A stretch of 64,000 nt of DNA, from contig JAEWJZ010000033.1 of the NCBI GenBank assembly GCA_023386315.1, forward strand, positions 1 to 64,000, read 5' to 3'. Shown here piece by piece: positions 46,323 through 55,510 of this stretch. Position 1 is the first letter of the stretch. Each line of letters begins with the position of its first letter. Below the pieces are notes generated by a model. That model worked only from the letters and a program-made list of their open reading frames with translations, ran no database searches and had not been told where the DNA came from. The position numbers and the translations under genes were made by a program. This DNA comes from Bacillota bacterium (GTDB lineage: Bacteria; Bacillota; Clostridia; Lachnospirales; Lachnospiraceae).

Positions 46323-47149
46323 ATAATATAGTAAAATATAGCGAGGATACATTCGAAAGCATTAAACATATTAATGATTCTGGAGAAGAATATTGGTTTG
46401 CTAGAGAATTGCAAAAAACATTGGAATATGCTAAATGGGAAAATTTTTATAATGTAATTTGTAAAGCAAAAGAGGCTTGCAAAAATAGTGAGAATTTAGT
46501 TGAAGATCATTTTCCTGACGTCAGGAAAACGATAGATATGCCTAAAAATGCAGTAAAAGAGATAGATGATATTATGTTGTCAAGATATGCCTGCTATTTG
46601 ATTGTGATGAATGGTGACCCTAGGAAAGAAGTAATTGCATTAGGGCAAACATATTTTGCGGTTAAAACAAGACAGCAGGAAATTATTGATAACTATGATA
46701 ATTTATCAGAGGCACAAAAAAGGTTAGCAATTCGGAATGAGATCATTAATCATAATAAAGCTTTAGCGGATGCGGCTAGTAAAGCTGGTGTTAAAGAACC
46801 TGTTGAATATGCGATTTTTCAAAACTTTGGATATAGAGGTCTCTATGGTGGCATGGATATGAAAGCAATACATGCTCATAAGGGACTAAAGAAAAGCCAA
46901 AAAATACTTGATCATATGGGAAGTACAGAACTTGCTGCAAATTTATTTCGCGCTACTCAGGCGGAAGAAAAATTGCGTAGAGAGAATATTCAAGGCAAAG
47001 AAAATGCAAATAAGACACATTATGAAGTGGGCGCTAAAGTAAGAAAAACAATAGAAGAACTTGGTGGTACAATGCCAGAAGATTTACCAACTCCAGAAAA
47101 AAGTATTAAACAGATAGAACGTGAGATAGAAAAGAAAAAGCTAAAGTAA
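46319..47149 (+). CDS. dinD: DinD-like DNA-damage-inducible protein
   Basis: The 276-residue protein matches the DinD family: a BRO-N-like start (YWFARELQKTLEYAKWENF), the block KNAVKEIDDIMLSRYACYL, and NFGYRGLYGGMDMKAIHAHKG. E. coli DinD is SOS-induced and can inhibit RecA on DNA; family members also occur inside restriction islands. ATG 46319 overlaps the hsdM stop and has AAGGAG upstream, so it is translated together with the modification enzyme. No LexA box is seen near it, so damage control would have to come from elsewhere. Confidence 0.9.
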   Translation: MNNIVKYSEDTFESIKHINDSGEEYWFARELQKTLEYAKWENFYNVICKAKEACKNSENLVEDHFPDVRKTIDMPKNAVKEIDDIMLSRYACYLIVMNGDPRKEVIALGQTYFAVKTRQQEIIDNYDNLSEAQKRLAIRNEIINHNKALADAASKAGVKEPVEYAIFQNFGYRGLYGGMDMKAIHAHKGLKKSQKILDHMGSTELAANLFRATQAEEKLRRENIQGKENANKTHYEVGAKVRKTIEELGGTMPEDLPTPEKSIKQIEREIEKKKLK

Positions 47150-47160
47150 GGAGGAAATAA

Positions 47161-48096
47161 ATGTTTGACTTATATTCAAGACGAAAAAAAGATGTAGAAG
47201 ATACAAAAGATATATTTATTTATGACATTTTTCCTCCAACGTTTCGAAACCAGTTTTACTGGATTGTTGAAGATGTTTTTTCGAAAGTTGAAAAGCAAAA
47301 TTATCAATGGGGTGATATAGAGCATTTGTTATGTGAAAAATTTGCAAGAGAAAAAGGAATGAAATATGTATCCGGGTACTTTGATGGAAGTGAAAATGTA
47401 ATAGGTGATTTTGAGTATTATATAGATAAGTGTAGTGAAGAAGATTTCTTGGATTTATTGGATTTTATTTATGGGGCATTTATCTCAAACGAAAAGATTC
47501 AATCTCAATGCTATACAGGTGATGATGATTTTTTTAAAAATGCCATAGATGAGTTGAATTTGAGGCTAAAGCAACATCGTTTGGGATATGAGTTTGTAAA
47601 TAATGAGATAATTGTTAAGACTAATACAATCATGCATCATCATGTAATTAAACCTGCATTGAAATTATTAATCGATGAGGAATTCAGAGGTGCAGAAGAA
47701 GAATACTTGTTGGCATTTGAACATTTTAGAAAGTCCGAAAATAAGGATGCTATTTTAAATGCAATTAAAGCTTTTGAAAGTACGCTAAAAACGATATGCA
47801 GTGGTATGGGATATACATTTGATAAGGATAGAGATACAGCAAAAAAACTGATTAGTATACTAGAAAATAATTCTTTTTATCCTACATATCTAAATAACCA
47901 TATTACAGGAATTAGAAGTACATTGGAGTCTGGGGCACCAACACTTAGAAATAAAAAAGCTGGGCATGGTCAAGGGGTGGCAATTACTACGGTAACAGAT
48001 GAGTATGTAGAATATGCATTAAACCTTGTTGCGACAAATATGATATTTCTTTATAAGCTATACAAGGAGAAAAAATTGGAGGCAACAACAAAATGA
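47161..48096 (+). CDS. STM4504/CBY_0614 family protein
   Basis: This 311-residue protein starts LYSRRKKDVEDTKDIFIYD followed by IFPPTFRNQFYWIVEDVF, characteristic of the STM4504/CBY_0614 family that is often found in restriction or phage-defence islands. The C-terminal half has an abortive-infection-like helical region (AFESTLKTICSGMGYTFD, then GAPTLRNKKAGHGQG), where the conserved RN and GHG groups could form an active site. The role is not established. AAGGAGG precedes the ATG, and the stop overlaps hsdS by four bases, so it is a fixed part of the operon. Confidence 0.82.
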   Translation: MFDLYSRRKKDVEDTKDIFIYDIFPPTFRNQFYWIVEDVFSKVEKQNYQWGDIEHLLCEKFAREKGMKYVSGYFDGSENVIGDFEYYIDKCSEEDFLDLLDFIYGAFISNEKIQSQCYTGDDDFFKNAIDELNLRLKQHRLGYEFVNNEIIVKTNTIMHHHVIKPALKLLIDEEFRGAEEEYLLAFEHFRKSENKDAILNAIKAFESTLKTICSGMGYTFDKDRDTAKKLISILENNSFYPTYLNNHITGIRSTLESGAPTLRNKKAGHGQGVAITTVTDEYVEYALNLVATNMIFLYKLYKEKKLEATTK

Positions 48097-49289
48097 ACAA
48101 TGATATTAAGGAAAGAATAAAACAGATTAATTTCGGTGTAATTCCATCTGGATATAAAAAAACTGAAATAGGAATTTCGCCTTTGGATTGGAAGAAGTAC
48201 GAACTTGGAGACTTACTCAGTTTTAAGAATGGTATAAACGCAGATAAGGAAAAATTTGGGACAGGCATAAAACTTATCAGTGTAAATGATATTCTAGCTG
48301 AAAAACCAATTATATATGACAATATTATCGGAAGTGTAGATATAGATGAAAAAATATTGGCAAATTATAGTGTAACATATGGTGATATCTTATTCCAACG
48401 TAGTTCTGAAAATTTTGATGATGCAGGAAAATCGAATGTTTATTTGGATGCAAATAACACTGCAACATATAGTGGATTTGTTATTAGAGGAAAGAAAATA
48501 GCAGAGTATAATCCTAATTATCTAAATGAACTTCTTAAGACATATAAAATCAGAAAGCAGATTATAAGGTATGCAGCAGGTTCGCAACATATTAATGTTG
48601 GGCAGGAGTCTCTTTCCAAAGTTGTATTATATATTGCAAGTGATAAAGAACAGAAGAAGATTGTCGAGATTCTTTCTAGTTGGGATGAAGTAATAATGCT
48701 TCAAGAAAAGTTACTTGAAAGGTTGAAATTGCAACGAAACGCAATTATGCAGAAGTTGCTAATGCCTAGAAATGGTTGGAAAAAGGTTATGCTAGGGGAA
48801 ATTTGTTCAATTACTACTGGAAAAATGGATGCTAATGCAATGCAGGAAAACGGGAACTATCCATTTTTTACGTGTGCAAAAGAAACATATACAATTGACG
48901 AATATGCATTTGATTGTGAGGCTCTACTTATAGCAGGAAATGGTGATATTGGTGACATTAAATATTATTCTGGAAAGTTTAATGCTTATCAGAGAACTTA
49001 TGTATTGAGAGATTTTACATTTCCAATAAAGTATATTATGTACTATTTAGAGAAAAATTTTGAAAAGGAAATATGTTTTGGAACACAGAAAAGTTCAATG
49101 CCTTATATCAAATTAGAAACACTGCTTAAAGCTAAAATATATTATAATTCGGATGAAATTGAAGGGGTTATTAAGGTTATGGATTGCTTAGATAGCTTTA
49201 TTGAAAAGCAAGTCCAAAAACTTTCTAAACTACAACAACAACAAAAAGTTTTGAGGCAAATGTTACTAATGGGAGTTGTAAGAGTTTAG
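48093..49289 (+). CDS. hsdS: Type I specificity subunit HsdS
   Basis: HsdS recognises a split DNA sequence for HsdM and HsdR. The 398-residue protein has two target-recognition domains (about residues 25-185 and 228-375), each followed by a conserved helix: EILSSWDEVIMLQEKLLERL in the middle and VMDCLDSFIEKQVQKLSKLQ at the end. The GDILFQRSSENFDDAGK and YSGFVI blocks are typical. It lies after the STM4504-like gene rather than directly after hsdM. Together with the half-length copy at 44149, the island has three target domains. Confidence 0.93.
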   Translation: MNNDIKERIKQINFGVIPSGYKKTEIGISPLDWKKYELGDLLSFKNGINADKEKFGTGIKLISVNDILAEKPIIYDNIIGSVDIDEKILANYSVTYGDILFQRSSENFDDAGKSNVYLDANNTATYSGFVIRGKKIAEYNPNYLNELLKTYKIRKQIIRYAAGSQHINVGQESLSKVVLYIASDKEQKKIVEILSSWDEVIMLQEKLLERLKLQRNAIMQKLLMPRNGWKKVMLGEICSITTGKMDANAMQENGNYPFFTCAKETYTIDEYAFDCEALLIAGNGDIGDIKYYSGKFNAYQRTYVLRDFTFPIKYIMYYLEKNFEKEICFGTQKSSMPYIKLETLLKAKIYYNSDEIEGVIKVMDCLDSFIEKQVQKLSKLQQQQKVLRQMLLMGVVRV

Positions 49290-49374
49290 AAGATAATGTG
49301 AAAATGATATTTTCGAGAGATTTTATAATACAGATTAAAGACGAGATGATGGGTTTGTATAAAGGAGAATAATC

Positions 49375-52300
49375 ATGCCAAGTCATATGATTTTTAATGA
49401 GCGACCTGAATGTCAAGACAGGCTCATACAAGTTTTAATAAATATGGGTTACGAGTATGTTTCACGAAGTGAGGCAGAAAGTAAACGAAGAAATCTGAAG
49501 GATGTTTTGTTTGAAGATGAACTGATTAGATTTTTAAAGATGCAAACGTATAAATACAATGGACACGAACTCTTATTTTCTGGTGAGTCCATTACAAAGG
49601 CAGTAAAAGAACTTGATGTCTCACTCTTGCAAGGACTTTCTATGGCAAGTAAAGAAATATATAATCTTTTAACATTGGGAATAAGCTTGGAAGAATCAAT
49701 TGCAATCGATAGTGATGTTCCAGTAAAGCAATCTTTTGATTTACATTATGTTGATTTTCAGTATCCAGCAAATAATATTTGGCAAGTTACCGAAGAGTTT
49801 AGTGTTCAAAGACCAAACGGCAGTTATGCTCGACCAGATATTGTCCTGATGGTAAACGGAATACCGTTTGTCATAATAGAGTGTAAGAAATCAAGCGTGG
49901 ATGTAAATGAAGGTGTAGGGCAAAATGTTAGAAACATGATGCCAGAGTATATTCCGCAATTATTCAAGTTTAGTCAAATTGTTATGGCTGTGAACCCACA
50001 AAAAGTGGTTTACGGAACTGGTGGGACCAGTGTGGATTATTTTGTTGAGTGGAGAGAAGATGATATTGATTGGCAGAAAGAAATTTGTCAAAAGTGTTCT
50101 CCTGATGGACAAATAAGAGAACAAGACAGAATAGTAGTTTCAATGCTCGATAAGAGAAGACTCCTAGAGTTAGTGCAAAATTATATTATTTTTGATAATA
50201 ATATTAAAAAAATTGCAAGGCATCAACAATATTTTGCAATTAATAAAGCAATGGCAAGAATCAATGGCACAGATGGACATGATTCTAGAGGTGGTGTTAT
50301 TTGGCATACGCAAGGGAGCGGAAAATCTTTAACGATGGTAATGCTTGTAAAAAAAATACAAACAGAAAAAGGAAAGGAAAATCCAAGGTTTATTATTGTT
50401 ACTGATAGAGTGAATCTTGACAAACAAATAAGAGATAATTTTGCTAATTCTCAGATGGCTCCAGCGCGAGCAGCAACAGGAAAAGGTCTTAAAACTCTTT
50501 TGAAAGATAAAAGTAATATTGTAATAACTACATTAATAAACAAGTTTGAAACTGTTTGTAAAAATAAATATTTGGATTCAGATAGCGATAAGTTCTATGT
50601 ACTAATTGATGAAGCGCATCGATCTCAATATAGCGTAATGTATAATTATATGAGAGAAGTATTGCCAAATGCTAGAATCATAGCATTTACAGGTACGCCA
50701 CTAATTTCAAAATCAAAGAAAAACACATATCAAAAATTTGGTGATCCTATTCATAACTATACGATGAGAAGATCAATAGAAGATGGCATTACAGTTCCGC
50801 TTGTTTATGAGGGAAGAAAAGTATGTCAGGATGAACCATCATTAACTATTAATAATTATTTTGATAGTATGACTGCTGATTTGCCTGAAGAACTAAAAAA
50901 TAAGCTTTCTGATAAGTTTAGCAAATTTAAGGCTATATCAGAGGCGAGAAGCCGAATTAATTTAATAGGGTTTGATATTGCGGATCATTTTAGAAATTAT
51001 TGTATTCCAAAAGGTTTTAAGGCCATAGTGGTGTGCTCGTCTAGAGCAGCTGCCATTGAAATGTATAATGTACTAAAGGGAAATACAGGTATAGTGCCTA
51101 GAGTGGTTATTACTTTTGGAGATAAACGTGAAGGTGATGATGATGAGACAACAAGTGAAGCAAAAAAGAGAATAAAAGAATATCATGACAAAATGGTTAA
51201 ACCATTATTTGGTGATAATGATGAAAAATATGATGAGCATGTTTGTGAAGATTTTAAAAATCCTGAGGGCGAAATCAATATGCTAATTGTAAAAGATAAA
51301 CTATTAACAGGCTTTGATGCTCCAATTGCAGGGGTACTGTATTTAGATAAATCAATACAGCAACATTCATTGTTACAAGCCATTGCGCGTGTTAATAGAG
51401 TTTATAGAGGAAAAGAATTTGGATTAATAGTTGATTATTGGGGAGTATTTGGTAAGCTAAATTCTGCAATTGACATGTATGATGATGCTGAATCAGGAAT
51501 GAGTGGTTTTGATAAGGACGATTTGGATGGGGCAATTTTTGGACCTATTGATGAGAAAAATAGACTTGCAAGTGCATACGATAACATAAATTCAATGTTT
51601 ATCAATATATCAAATTCAAAATCCTCGGATGTATGGCAGAAAGAGCTTTCTGATGAGAAAAGAAGAAAGGATTTTTATAATCGTCTAAAAGAATACGCAA
51701 ATCGTTTAAATTTAGCATTATCAAATCGAGATATATTTGTAGAAGTAGGATTTGAAAAAATAGACAAATATCGTACAGATTATTTGTTTTACAAAAAATT
51801 AAAAGATAGTGTTATGTTACGATATGATGACGATTTTGATTTGTCAAAATATGAACAGGGTATAAAAAATTTGATTGATACATTTGTTAATGCTTCGGAG
51901 ATCACGACAGTTGTAAAACCGGTTTCTATTGGTGATGAAAAAGCTATGAAGCAACTGTTAGAAAAAATGGATTCTAATGAATCAAGAGCTGATGCAATTA
52001 AAACACGTATTGAATCAAAACTTAAACAACTTCGCTATGATGATCCGTTACTTTTTGAAGAATTCTCAACTAAAATCAAAAAAACAATTGATTTATATAA
52101 CGAAACACGTGATGCAGATCAATATTATGCAAGTATGGAGATTATGGCGGATGATTTTAGAAATGGAATTATTTCACAAGATTACCCTACACAAATTGCT
52201 AGTGATAGTGATGCCAAGGCTTTTTATGGTGCTGTTATTACAAAAATACGAAATAATGGAATTATTAATATAACTCCAGATGTTGAAGAGTTAGTTGCAT

Positions 52301-52512
52301 CATATTCTTTTAAAATAAAAGATGCAGTAAGTCAAAATGCAAAACGAGATTGGAAACATAATGAAGTTGTACACAAAGCAATTCATAGATGTTTGGATGA
52401 TTGCTTGTTTGAGATGTTTGATGAAATGGGAATAACAATTGATAATACGAATATTGATTTATTGGATTTAATTATTGATGAATCCATGAAAGTAGCGGTG
52501 GTTAGATATTAA
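49375..52512 (+). CDS. hsdR: Type I restriction endonuclease HsdR
   Basis: HsdR is the motor and nuclease subunit that translocates DNA and cuts at a distance. The 1,045-residue protein has the nuclease core with Asp155 (RPDIVLMV) and Glu169-x-Lys171 (IIECKKSS). Walker A is TQGSGKS near residue 312, the DEAH box near 411 reads LIDEAHRSQYS, and motif III is AFTGTPL. A GFDAPIAGVLYLDK and QAIARVNRVYRGK block represents motifs V-VI. The C-terminal helical part contacts HsdM. ATG 49375 has AAAGGAG upstream. All catalytic residues that I looked for are present, so the enzyme appears active. Confidence 0.96.
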   Translation: MPSHMIFNERPECQDRLIQVLINMGYEYVSRSEAESKRRNLKDVLFEDELIRFLKMQTYKYNGHELLFSGESITKAVKELDVSLLQGLSMASKEIYNLLTLGISLEESIAIDSDVPVKQSFDLHYVDFQYPANNIWQVTEEFSVQRPNGSYARPDIVLMVNGIPFVIIECKKSSVDVNEGVGQNVRNMMPEYIPQLFKFSQIVMAVNPQKVVYGTGGTSVDYFVEWREDDIDWQKEICQKCSPDGQIREQDRIVVSMLDKRRLLELVQNYIIFDNNIKKIARHQQYFAINKAMARINGTDGHDSRGGVIWHTQGSGKSLTMVMLVKKIQTEKGKENPRFIIVTDRVNLDKQIRDNFANSQMAPARAATGKGLKTLLKDKSNIVITTLINKFETVCKNKYLDSDSDKFYVLIDEAHRSQYSVMYNYMREVLPNARIIAFTGTPLISKSKKNTYQKFGDPIHNYTMRRSIEDGITVPLVYEGRKVCQDEPSLTINNYFDSMTADLPEELKNKLSDKFSKFKAISEARSRINLIGFDIADHFRNYCIPKGFKAIVVCSSRAAAIEMYNVLKGNTGIVPRVVITFGDKREGDDDETTSEAKKRIKEYHDKMVKPLFGDNDEKYDEHVCEDFKNPEGEINMLIVKDKLLTGFDAPIAGVLYLDKSIQQHSLLQAIARVNRVYRGKEFGLIVDYWGVFGKLNSAIDMYDDAESGMSGFDKDDLDGAIFGPIDEKNRLASAYDNINSMFINISNSKSSDVWQKELSDEKRRKDFYNRLKEYANRLNLALSNRDIFVEVGFEKIDKYRTDYLFYKKLKDSVMLRYDDDFDLSKYEQGIKNLIDTFVNASEITTVVKPVSIGDEKAMKQLLEKMDSNESRADAIKTRIESKLKQLRYDDPLLFEEFSTKIKKTIDLYNETRDADQYYASMEIMADDFRNGIISQDYPTQIASDSDAKAFYGAVITKIRNNGIINITPDVEELVASYSFKIKDAVSQNAKRDWKHNEVVHKAIHRCLDDCLFEMFDEMGITIDNTNIDLLDLIIDESMKVAVVRY

Positions 52513-53240
52513 TGGACGAATATATTTTAGATTTAGGAATGCCATTTAATTGTGTGAAAATCACAATTAGTAGAAAAGATATAAAGAATGTTCATCTAAA
52601 GGTATTTAGAGATTTGCAAATCATATTATCATTGCCTGAAAATGTACCAGATGAGTGGATTATTGATTTTTTAAACAAAAAAAGGGACTGGATAAAAAAT
52701 CAGCTTAGTAAATATAAGCAAGCAAGTGGATATAATAATTTACTCGAGATTAAAAGTGGAAGCTCCACACAAATGTTAGGAAAAGACAGACGTATAATAA
52801 AGAAGTATTCTGCTAAAAGCTATGTGGCAGAAGATGAAAAAAATATATACGTATATGTAAAAGCACTTGATGATGATATGCTTTCTCAACGAGTTTTAAG
52901 AAAATGGTGGAGAGATAAAGCATTTGAAATCTATAATGAAGAAATGATGATTCTATATGAAAGAATCTTTAGAAAGTATAATATTGACATTCCTTCAATA
53001 CAGATTAAGAAAATGAAAACTTTATGGGGGAGTTGCATCCCAGCAAAAGGTAAAATTACGCTGAATGAGTATTTGCTAAAGGCAGATCAGAGATGTATTC
53101 AGTATGTAATTTTGCATGAACTTACGCATTTGCTTTATCCGTATCATAATAATGATTTTTATAATTTTCTAACAGTACAAATGCCCGATTGGAAAGTTCG
53201 AAAAGAGCAACTGGATAAAGAGGTTGTGCAAGGATTGTAA
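52512..53240 (+). CDS. YgjP/SprT-like zinc metallopeptidase
   Basis: The 242-residue protein has an HExxH zinc motif (HELTHLLYPYHNNDFY) and the MKTLWGSCIPAKGKITLNEYLL block of the YgjP (DUF45/WLM-like) family. Genes of this family are frequently linked to type I hsdR, and the present gene overlaps the hsdR stop by one base. Its substrate is unknown; a role in trimming or controlling the restriction enzyme is inference. It is the last gene before the right attachment site. Confidence 0.88.
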   Translation: MDEYILDLGMPFNCVKITISRKDIKNVHLKVFRDLQIILSLPENVPDEWIIDFLNKKRDWIKNQLSKYKQASGYNNLLEIKSGSSTQMLGKDRRIIKKYSAKSYVAEDEKNIYVYVKALDDDMLSQRVLRKWWRDKAFEIYNEEMMILYERIFRKYNIDIPSIQIKKMKTLWGSCIPAKGKITLNEYLLKADQRCIQYVILHELTHLLYPYHNNDFYNFLTVQMPDWKVRKEQLDKEVVQGL

Positions 53241-53251
53241 TGAAATATTGC

Positions 53252-53269
53252 TGATACCGCTATGATACC
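53252..53269. repeat. Integrase arm-site candidates, right end
   Basis: TGATACC starts at 53252 and 53263, the same 11-bp period as at the left end. AAGCTT follows 20 bp after the first copy. Confidence 0.6.
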
Positions 53270-53348
53270 CGAAGCTTATTATGCTCAAAATAATATATAG
53301 AATACCTGGAATAAAAGCAATAAAATAACAGGAAATATATCAAACAAA

Positions 53349-53364
53349 TTCGCATTAAAGCGAA
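53349..53364. promoter_or_regulatory. Fourth TTCGC-N6-GCGAA site, beside attR
   Basis: TTCGCATTAAAGCGAA has the same format as the three operators near 35,500 but lies 9 bp from the right attachment core, with no promoter or gene start near it. Confidence 0.65.
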
Positions 53365-53372
53365 TGTTTAGG

Positions 53373-53383
53373 GAGTTTGAATA
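53373..53383 (+). repeat. attR core
   Basis: GAGTTTGAATA repeats the end of guaA exactly. The next base completes a TAA stop, so this copy looks like the original guaA end before insertion. Confidence 0.75.
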
Positions 53384-53391
53384 AAATATTT

Positions 53392-53440
53392 AGAGCCAGA
53401 AAACCTTGTAAAATCAAGGGGATCTGGCTCTTTTCTTTTT
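53392..53440 (+). terminator. Terminator right of attR
   Basis: AGAGCCAGA (53392-53400) pairs with TCTGGCTCT (53423-53431), with an inner CCTTG/CAAGG stem and a T-rich tail. It is probably the original guaA terminator. Confidence 0.85.
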
Positions 53441-53514
53441 GTAATGGAATGGGTGCTTTTCTTTTGGATAATTATGGTATATGATTATAGAAAATATATA
53501 AGGAACAAATACTA

Positions 53515-54099
53515 ATGAAGGATATATTAGATGAAATCAGATATCAATATTATAATAGGACTATGTTTAAAGCAAAAATTTGTTTAATGATTGGAGTAAT
53601 TGCGCTTGCTGTTTATTGCTATAATAGGAATAAATCAAGTGCTTTTGTTGCTGGTGCTGCTTTAATACTTATGCTAATTTTTCCTCTATATTTTTCTGTG
53701 GTGGAAAAAAGAATCAAAAGAAATGATTTATATGATATAGCCCGTAGAGTTTATAAAATCAATATTGACAAAGACCAAAGATATATGTCATTAAAAAAAG
53801 TGTTGAGTTATTATGAATTAATAGAGTTGAAAGCACTTCGTTTAAAGTTAAAAGCTGAACAGGGAAAGGGTTTTATGGAGAATATGAATGCCAGTGTAGC
53901 CACAGGTTTAACCTGTATGGCAATATTAATCTCACTTATACCAGATAATGCAAAGTCGGAAGATTTTCTGGATTTTAAAGTTTTTGTATTGTTTGTTATT
54001 TTTTTTGTAGCAGCATCATATTTTATAGGAGGTTTTGTACATAGCAATGCTGACGAATATATTCTTTTCTGTATTGAAGAAGTCTTAGAAAATGATTAA
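53515..54099 (+). CDS. Small multi-pass membrane protein of unknown function
   Basis: I do not recognise the family. The 194-residue protein has four hydrophobic stretches: two near the N-terminus (about 20-37 and 43-61) and two near the C-terminus (about 127-143 and 155-173). Between them is a charged cytoplasmic loop with LKKVLSYYELIELKALRLKL. This 2+2 layout is seen in SLATT-type and other small membrane effectors, but no specific motif supports that. AAGGA lies about 11 nt before the ATG. It is AT-rich like the mobile element to its left. Confidence 0.6.
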   Translation: MKDILDEIRYQYYNRTMFKAKICLMIGVIALAVYCYNRNKSSAFVAGAALILMLIFPLYFSVVEKRIKRNDLYDIARRVYKINIDKDQRYMSLKKVLSYYELIELKALRLKLKAEQGKGFMENMNASVATGLTCMAILISLIPDNAKSEDFLDFKVFVLFVIFFVAASYFIGGFVHSNADEYILFCIEEVLEND

Positions 54100-54192
54100 T
54101 TACTCCATAAAATTAATATTGTAATTATCAATATAGTTTACTAAATGATTCATTAAAATGGCATTTGACCCTTAAAATACAAGGTTTTCCGC

Positions 54193-54221
54193 TTGCATAC
54201 CCCCTCCACTTCTGGTATAAA
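54193..54221 (+). promoter_or_regulatory. Promoter of the cold shock gene
   Basis: TTGCAT (54193-54198) and TATAAA (54216-54221) have a 17-nt spacer with TGG before the -10 element. The leader of about 135 nt contains a CCAGG/CCTGG hairpin, in keeping with the long leaders of cold shock genes. Confidence 0.6.
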
Positions 54222-54362
54222 ATCTATAAGCAAATAAAATATTGACGAGTACCCCAGGTCACAGCCTGGAAGCCATAATAAGGCGTGGGAATAGCGATTC
54301 ATAAAATTGAAGGTTCGTTGTTCCTGCGTCTTTTTTTGTTTGCAAAATTCAGAGAGGAAGGA

Positions 54363-54548
54363 ATGTTTACCGGAAAAGTAGAATGGTTTGACCAGAAGAT
54401 GGGTTGCGGCTTCATAGCCGGATCAGACGGAAGGAATGCGTTCGTGCATTATTCAAATATTTTGACTGATGGATATAAGAATTTAGAAACTGGCCAGAGT
54501 GCCAGCTACGATGTAGAGGAGGCGGGGAAAGGCCCCAATGCAAGGTGA
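54363..54548 (+). CDS. Cold shock protein, 3' end possibly truncated
   Basis: The 61-residue product has the CspA-type fold: GKVEWFDQKMGCGFIAG (RNP1-like, normally KGFGFI) and NAFVHYSNI (RNP2-like). It ends at KGPNAR, where family members continue for about six residues with an xNV-type end, and the next codons can be read in another frame starting VTRK-like. A frameshift or junction near 54545 is therefore likely. The ATG at 54363 is preceded by AGAGGAAGG; the frame to 54285 has no site. Substitution of the usual Lys-Gly-Phe-Gly by Met-Gly-Cys-Gly could weaken RNA binding. Confidence 0.75.
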   Translation: MFTGKVEWFDQKMGCGFIAGSDGRNAFVHYSNILTDGYKNLETGQSASYDVEEAGKGPNAR

Positions 54549-54693
54549 CAAGAAAGCTTATTTCAAAGGCTAAGAAAGTAACAGAGAACGCGAAGAATGA
54601 GCTGTTAAAAGGTAAGATGGTAGGAGCCAGGGATCAGACTTTTGATATTAAATTGAGTAATGTCCTGCAGCTCCTTAAGACTATCGGGGATTC

Positions 54694-55433
54694 CATGACC
54701 CTTGGAAGATATATATATGCAGTGATATTTATGGATGCTATTCATTATTATGTAAGAACCTAGGGGCGAATTGTAAAGCGCGCTGTTTACATATCAAGCG
54801 GAAATGAACGGAAAAAAAGATGTATTAGGTATGTACGTAGGGGAAAATGAAAGTGCTAAGTTTTGGCTTTCTATCTTAAATGGACTAAAGAACCGTTACG
54901 TCAGGGACATTTTGATTGCCTGCGTGGATGGACTGACAGGATTTCCTCAGGCAATAGAGGCTGTATTTCCGAAAACCGAGATACAGCAATGTATCATTCA
55001 CCAGATCCGCAATACCACAAAATTTGTATCATACAAAGAAATCAAACCTTTAATAGCTGATTTAAAGCGTGTGTATGGGGCGCCGACTGAAGAAACGGCG
55101 ATATTAGATTTAGATTGCATTGAAGAAAACTGGGGAGGTAAATACTCCATAATAAGTAAATCGTGGAGAGAAACCTGGATAAACTTAACTACTTACTTCA
55201 AGTACCCAGAAGCCGTTAGACGCCTGATATATACTACGAATATAATAGAAGGGTTCAATCGCTAACTTAGAAAAGTGACAAAAGCCAAAACGGTATTTCC
55301 GTCAGATGAAAGTCTGTTGAAGATGCTATATCTAGCAACCATGGATATCACAAAAAAATGGACAGGGCACCATCAGGATTGGGGCCAAATCCATTCGCAG
55401 TTGGAGCTCTATTTTGAAGAACGTTTATCTTAA
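54694..55433 (+). pseudogene. IS256-family transposase, C-terminal half, disrupted
   Basis: This is the C-terminal half of a Mutator/IS256-type DDE transposase. It begins near IYAVIFMDAIHYYVR, which holds the first catalytic Asp, and continues through GMYVGENESAKFW, ACVDGLTGFPQAIEAVFP, QQCIIHQIRNT and TTNIIEGFNR. It is inactive: a TAG at 54761, a frameshift between there and 54804, and a TAA at 55263 where a Gln codon CAA is expected. The whole N-terminal half is missing. The stretch 54545-54690 before it is an unrelated open frame. The right inverted repeat is still present at 55576. Confidence 0.9.
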
Positions 55434-55510
55434 TTATAAAGCCTTATTATGGGCTGTCGGAAGGCAGCTCTTCTTGACATACCCGGAAACTGCATTATAA
55501 TAAAAGCAAA

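Larger units (their letters stand above)
33414..53383. mobile_element. Integrative mobilizable element in the 3' end of guaA
   Basis: The 20-kb AT-rich region is bounded by an 11-bp direct repeat, GAGTTTGAATA, at 33414-33424 (end of guaA) and 53373-53383. The right copy continues into TAA, so it reads Glu-Phe-Glu-stop like the original guaA end, and a terminator follows. Between the ends lie a tyrosine integrase, an AlpA-like protein, a regulator with operators, a RepA-like ATPase, a partition pair, MobC, a relaxase, and a type I restriction-modification island. No type IV secretion genes are visible, so it should be mobilizable rather than self-conjugative. The 3' end of guaA is a known insertion site for genomic islands. 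The exact cut points need an excision junction to confirm. Confidence 0.85.

Noticed and set aside
44149..49289. Invertible phase-variable hsdS locus
   Set aside because: No inverted repeat shared by the two specificity genes and no neighbouring invertase was seen; the integrase belongs to the element.
33414..53383. Self-transmissible conjugative element
   Set aside because: No coupling protein, VirB4-like ATPase or other secretion genes are present; only mobilization functions are seen.
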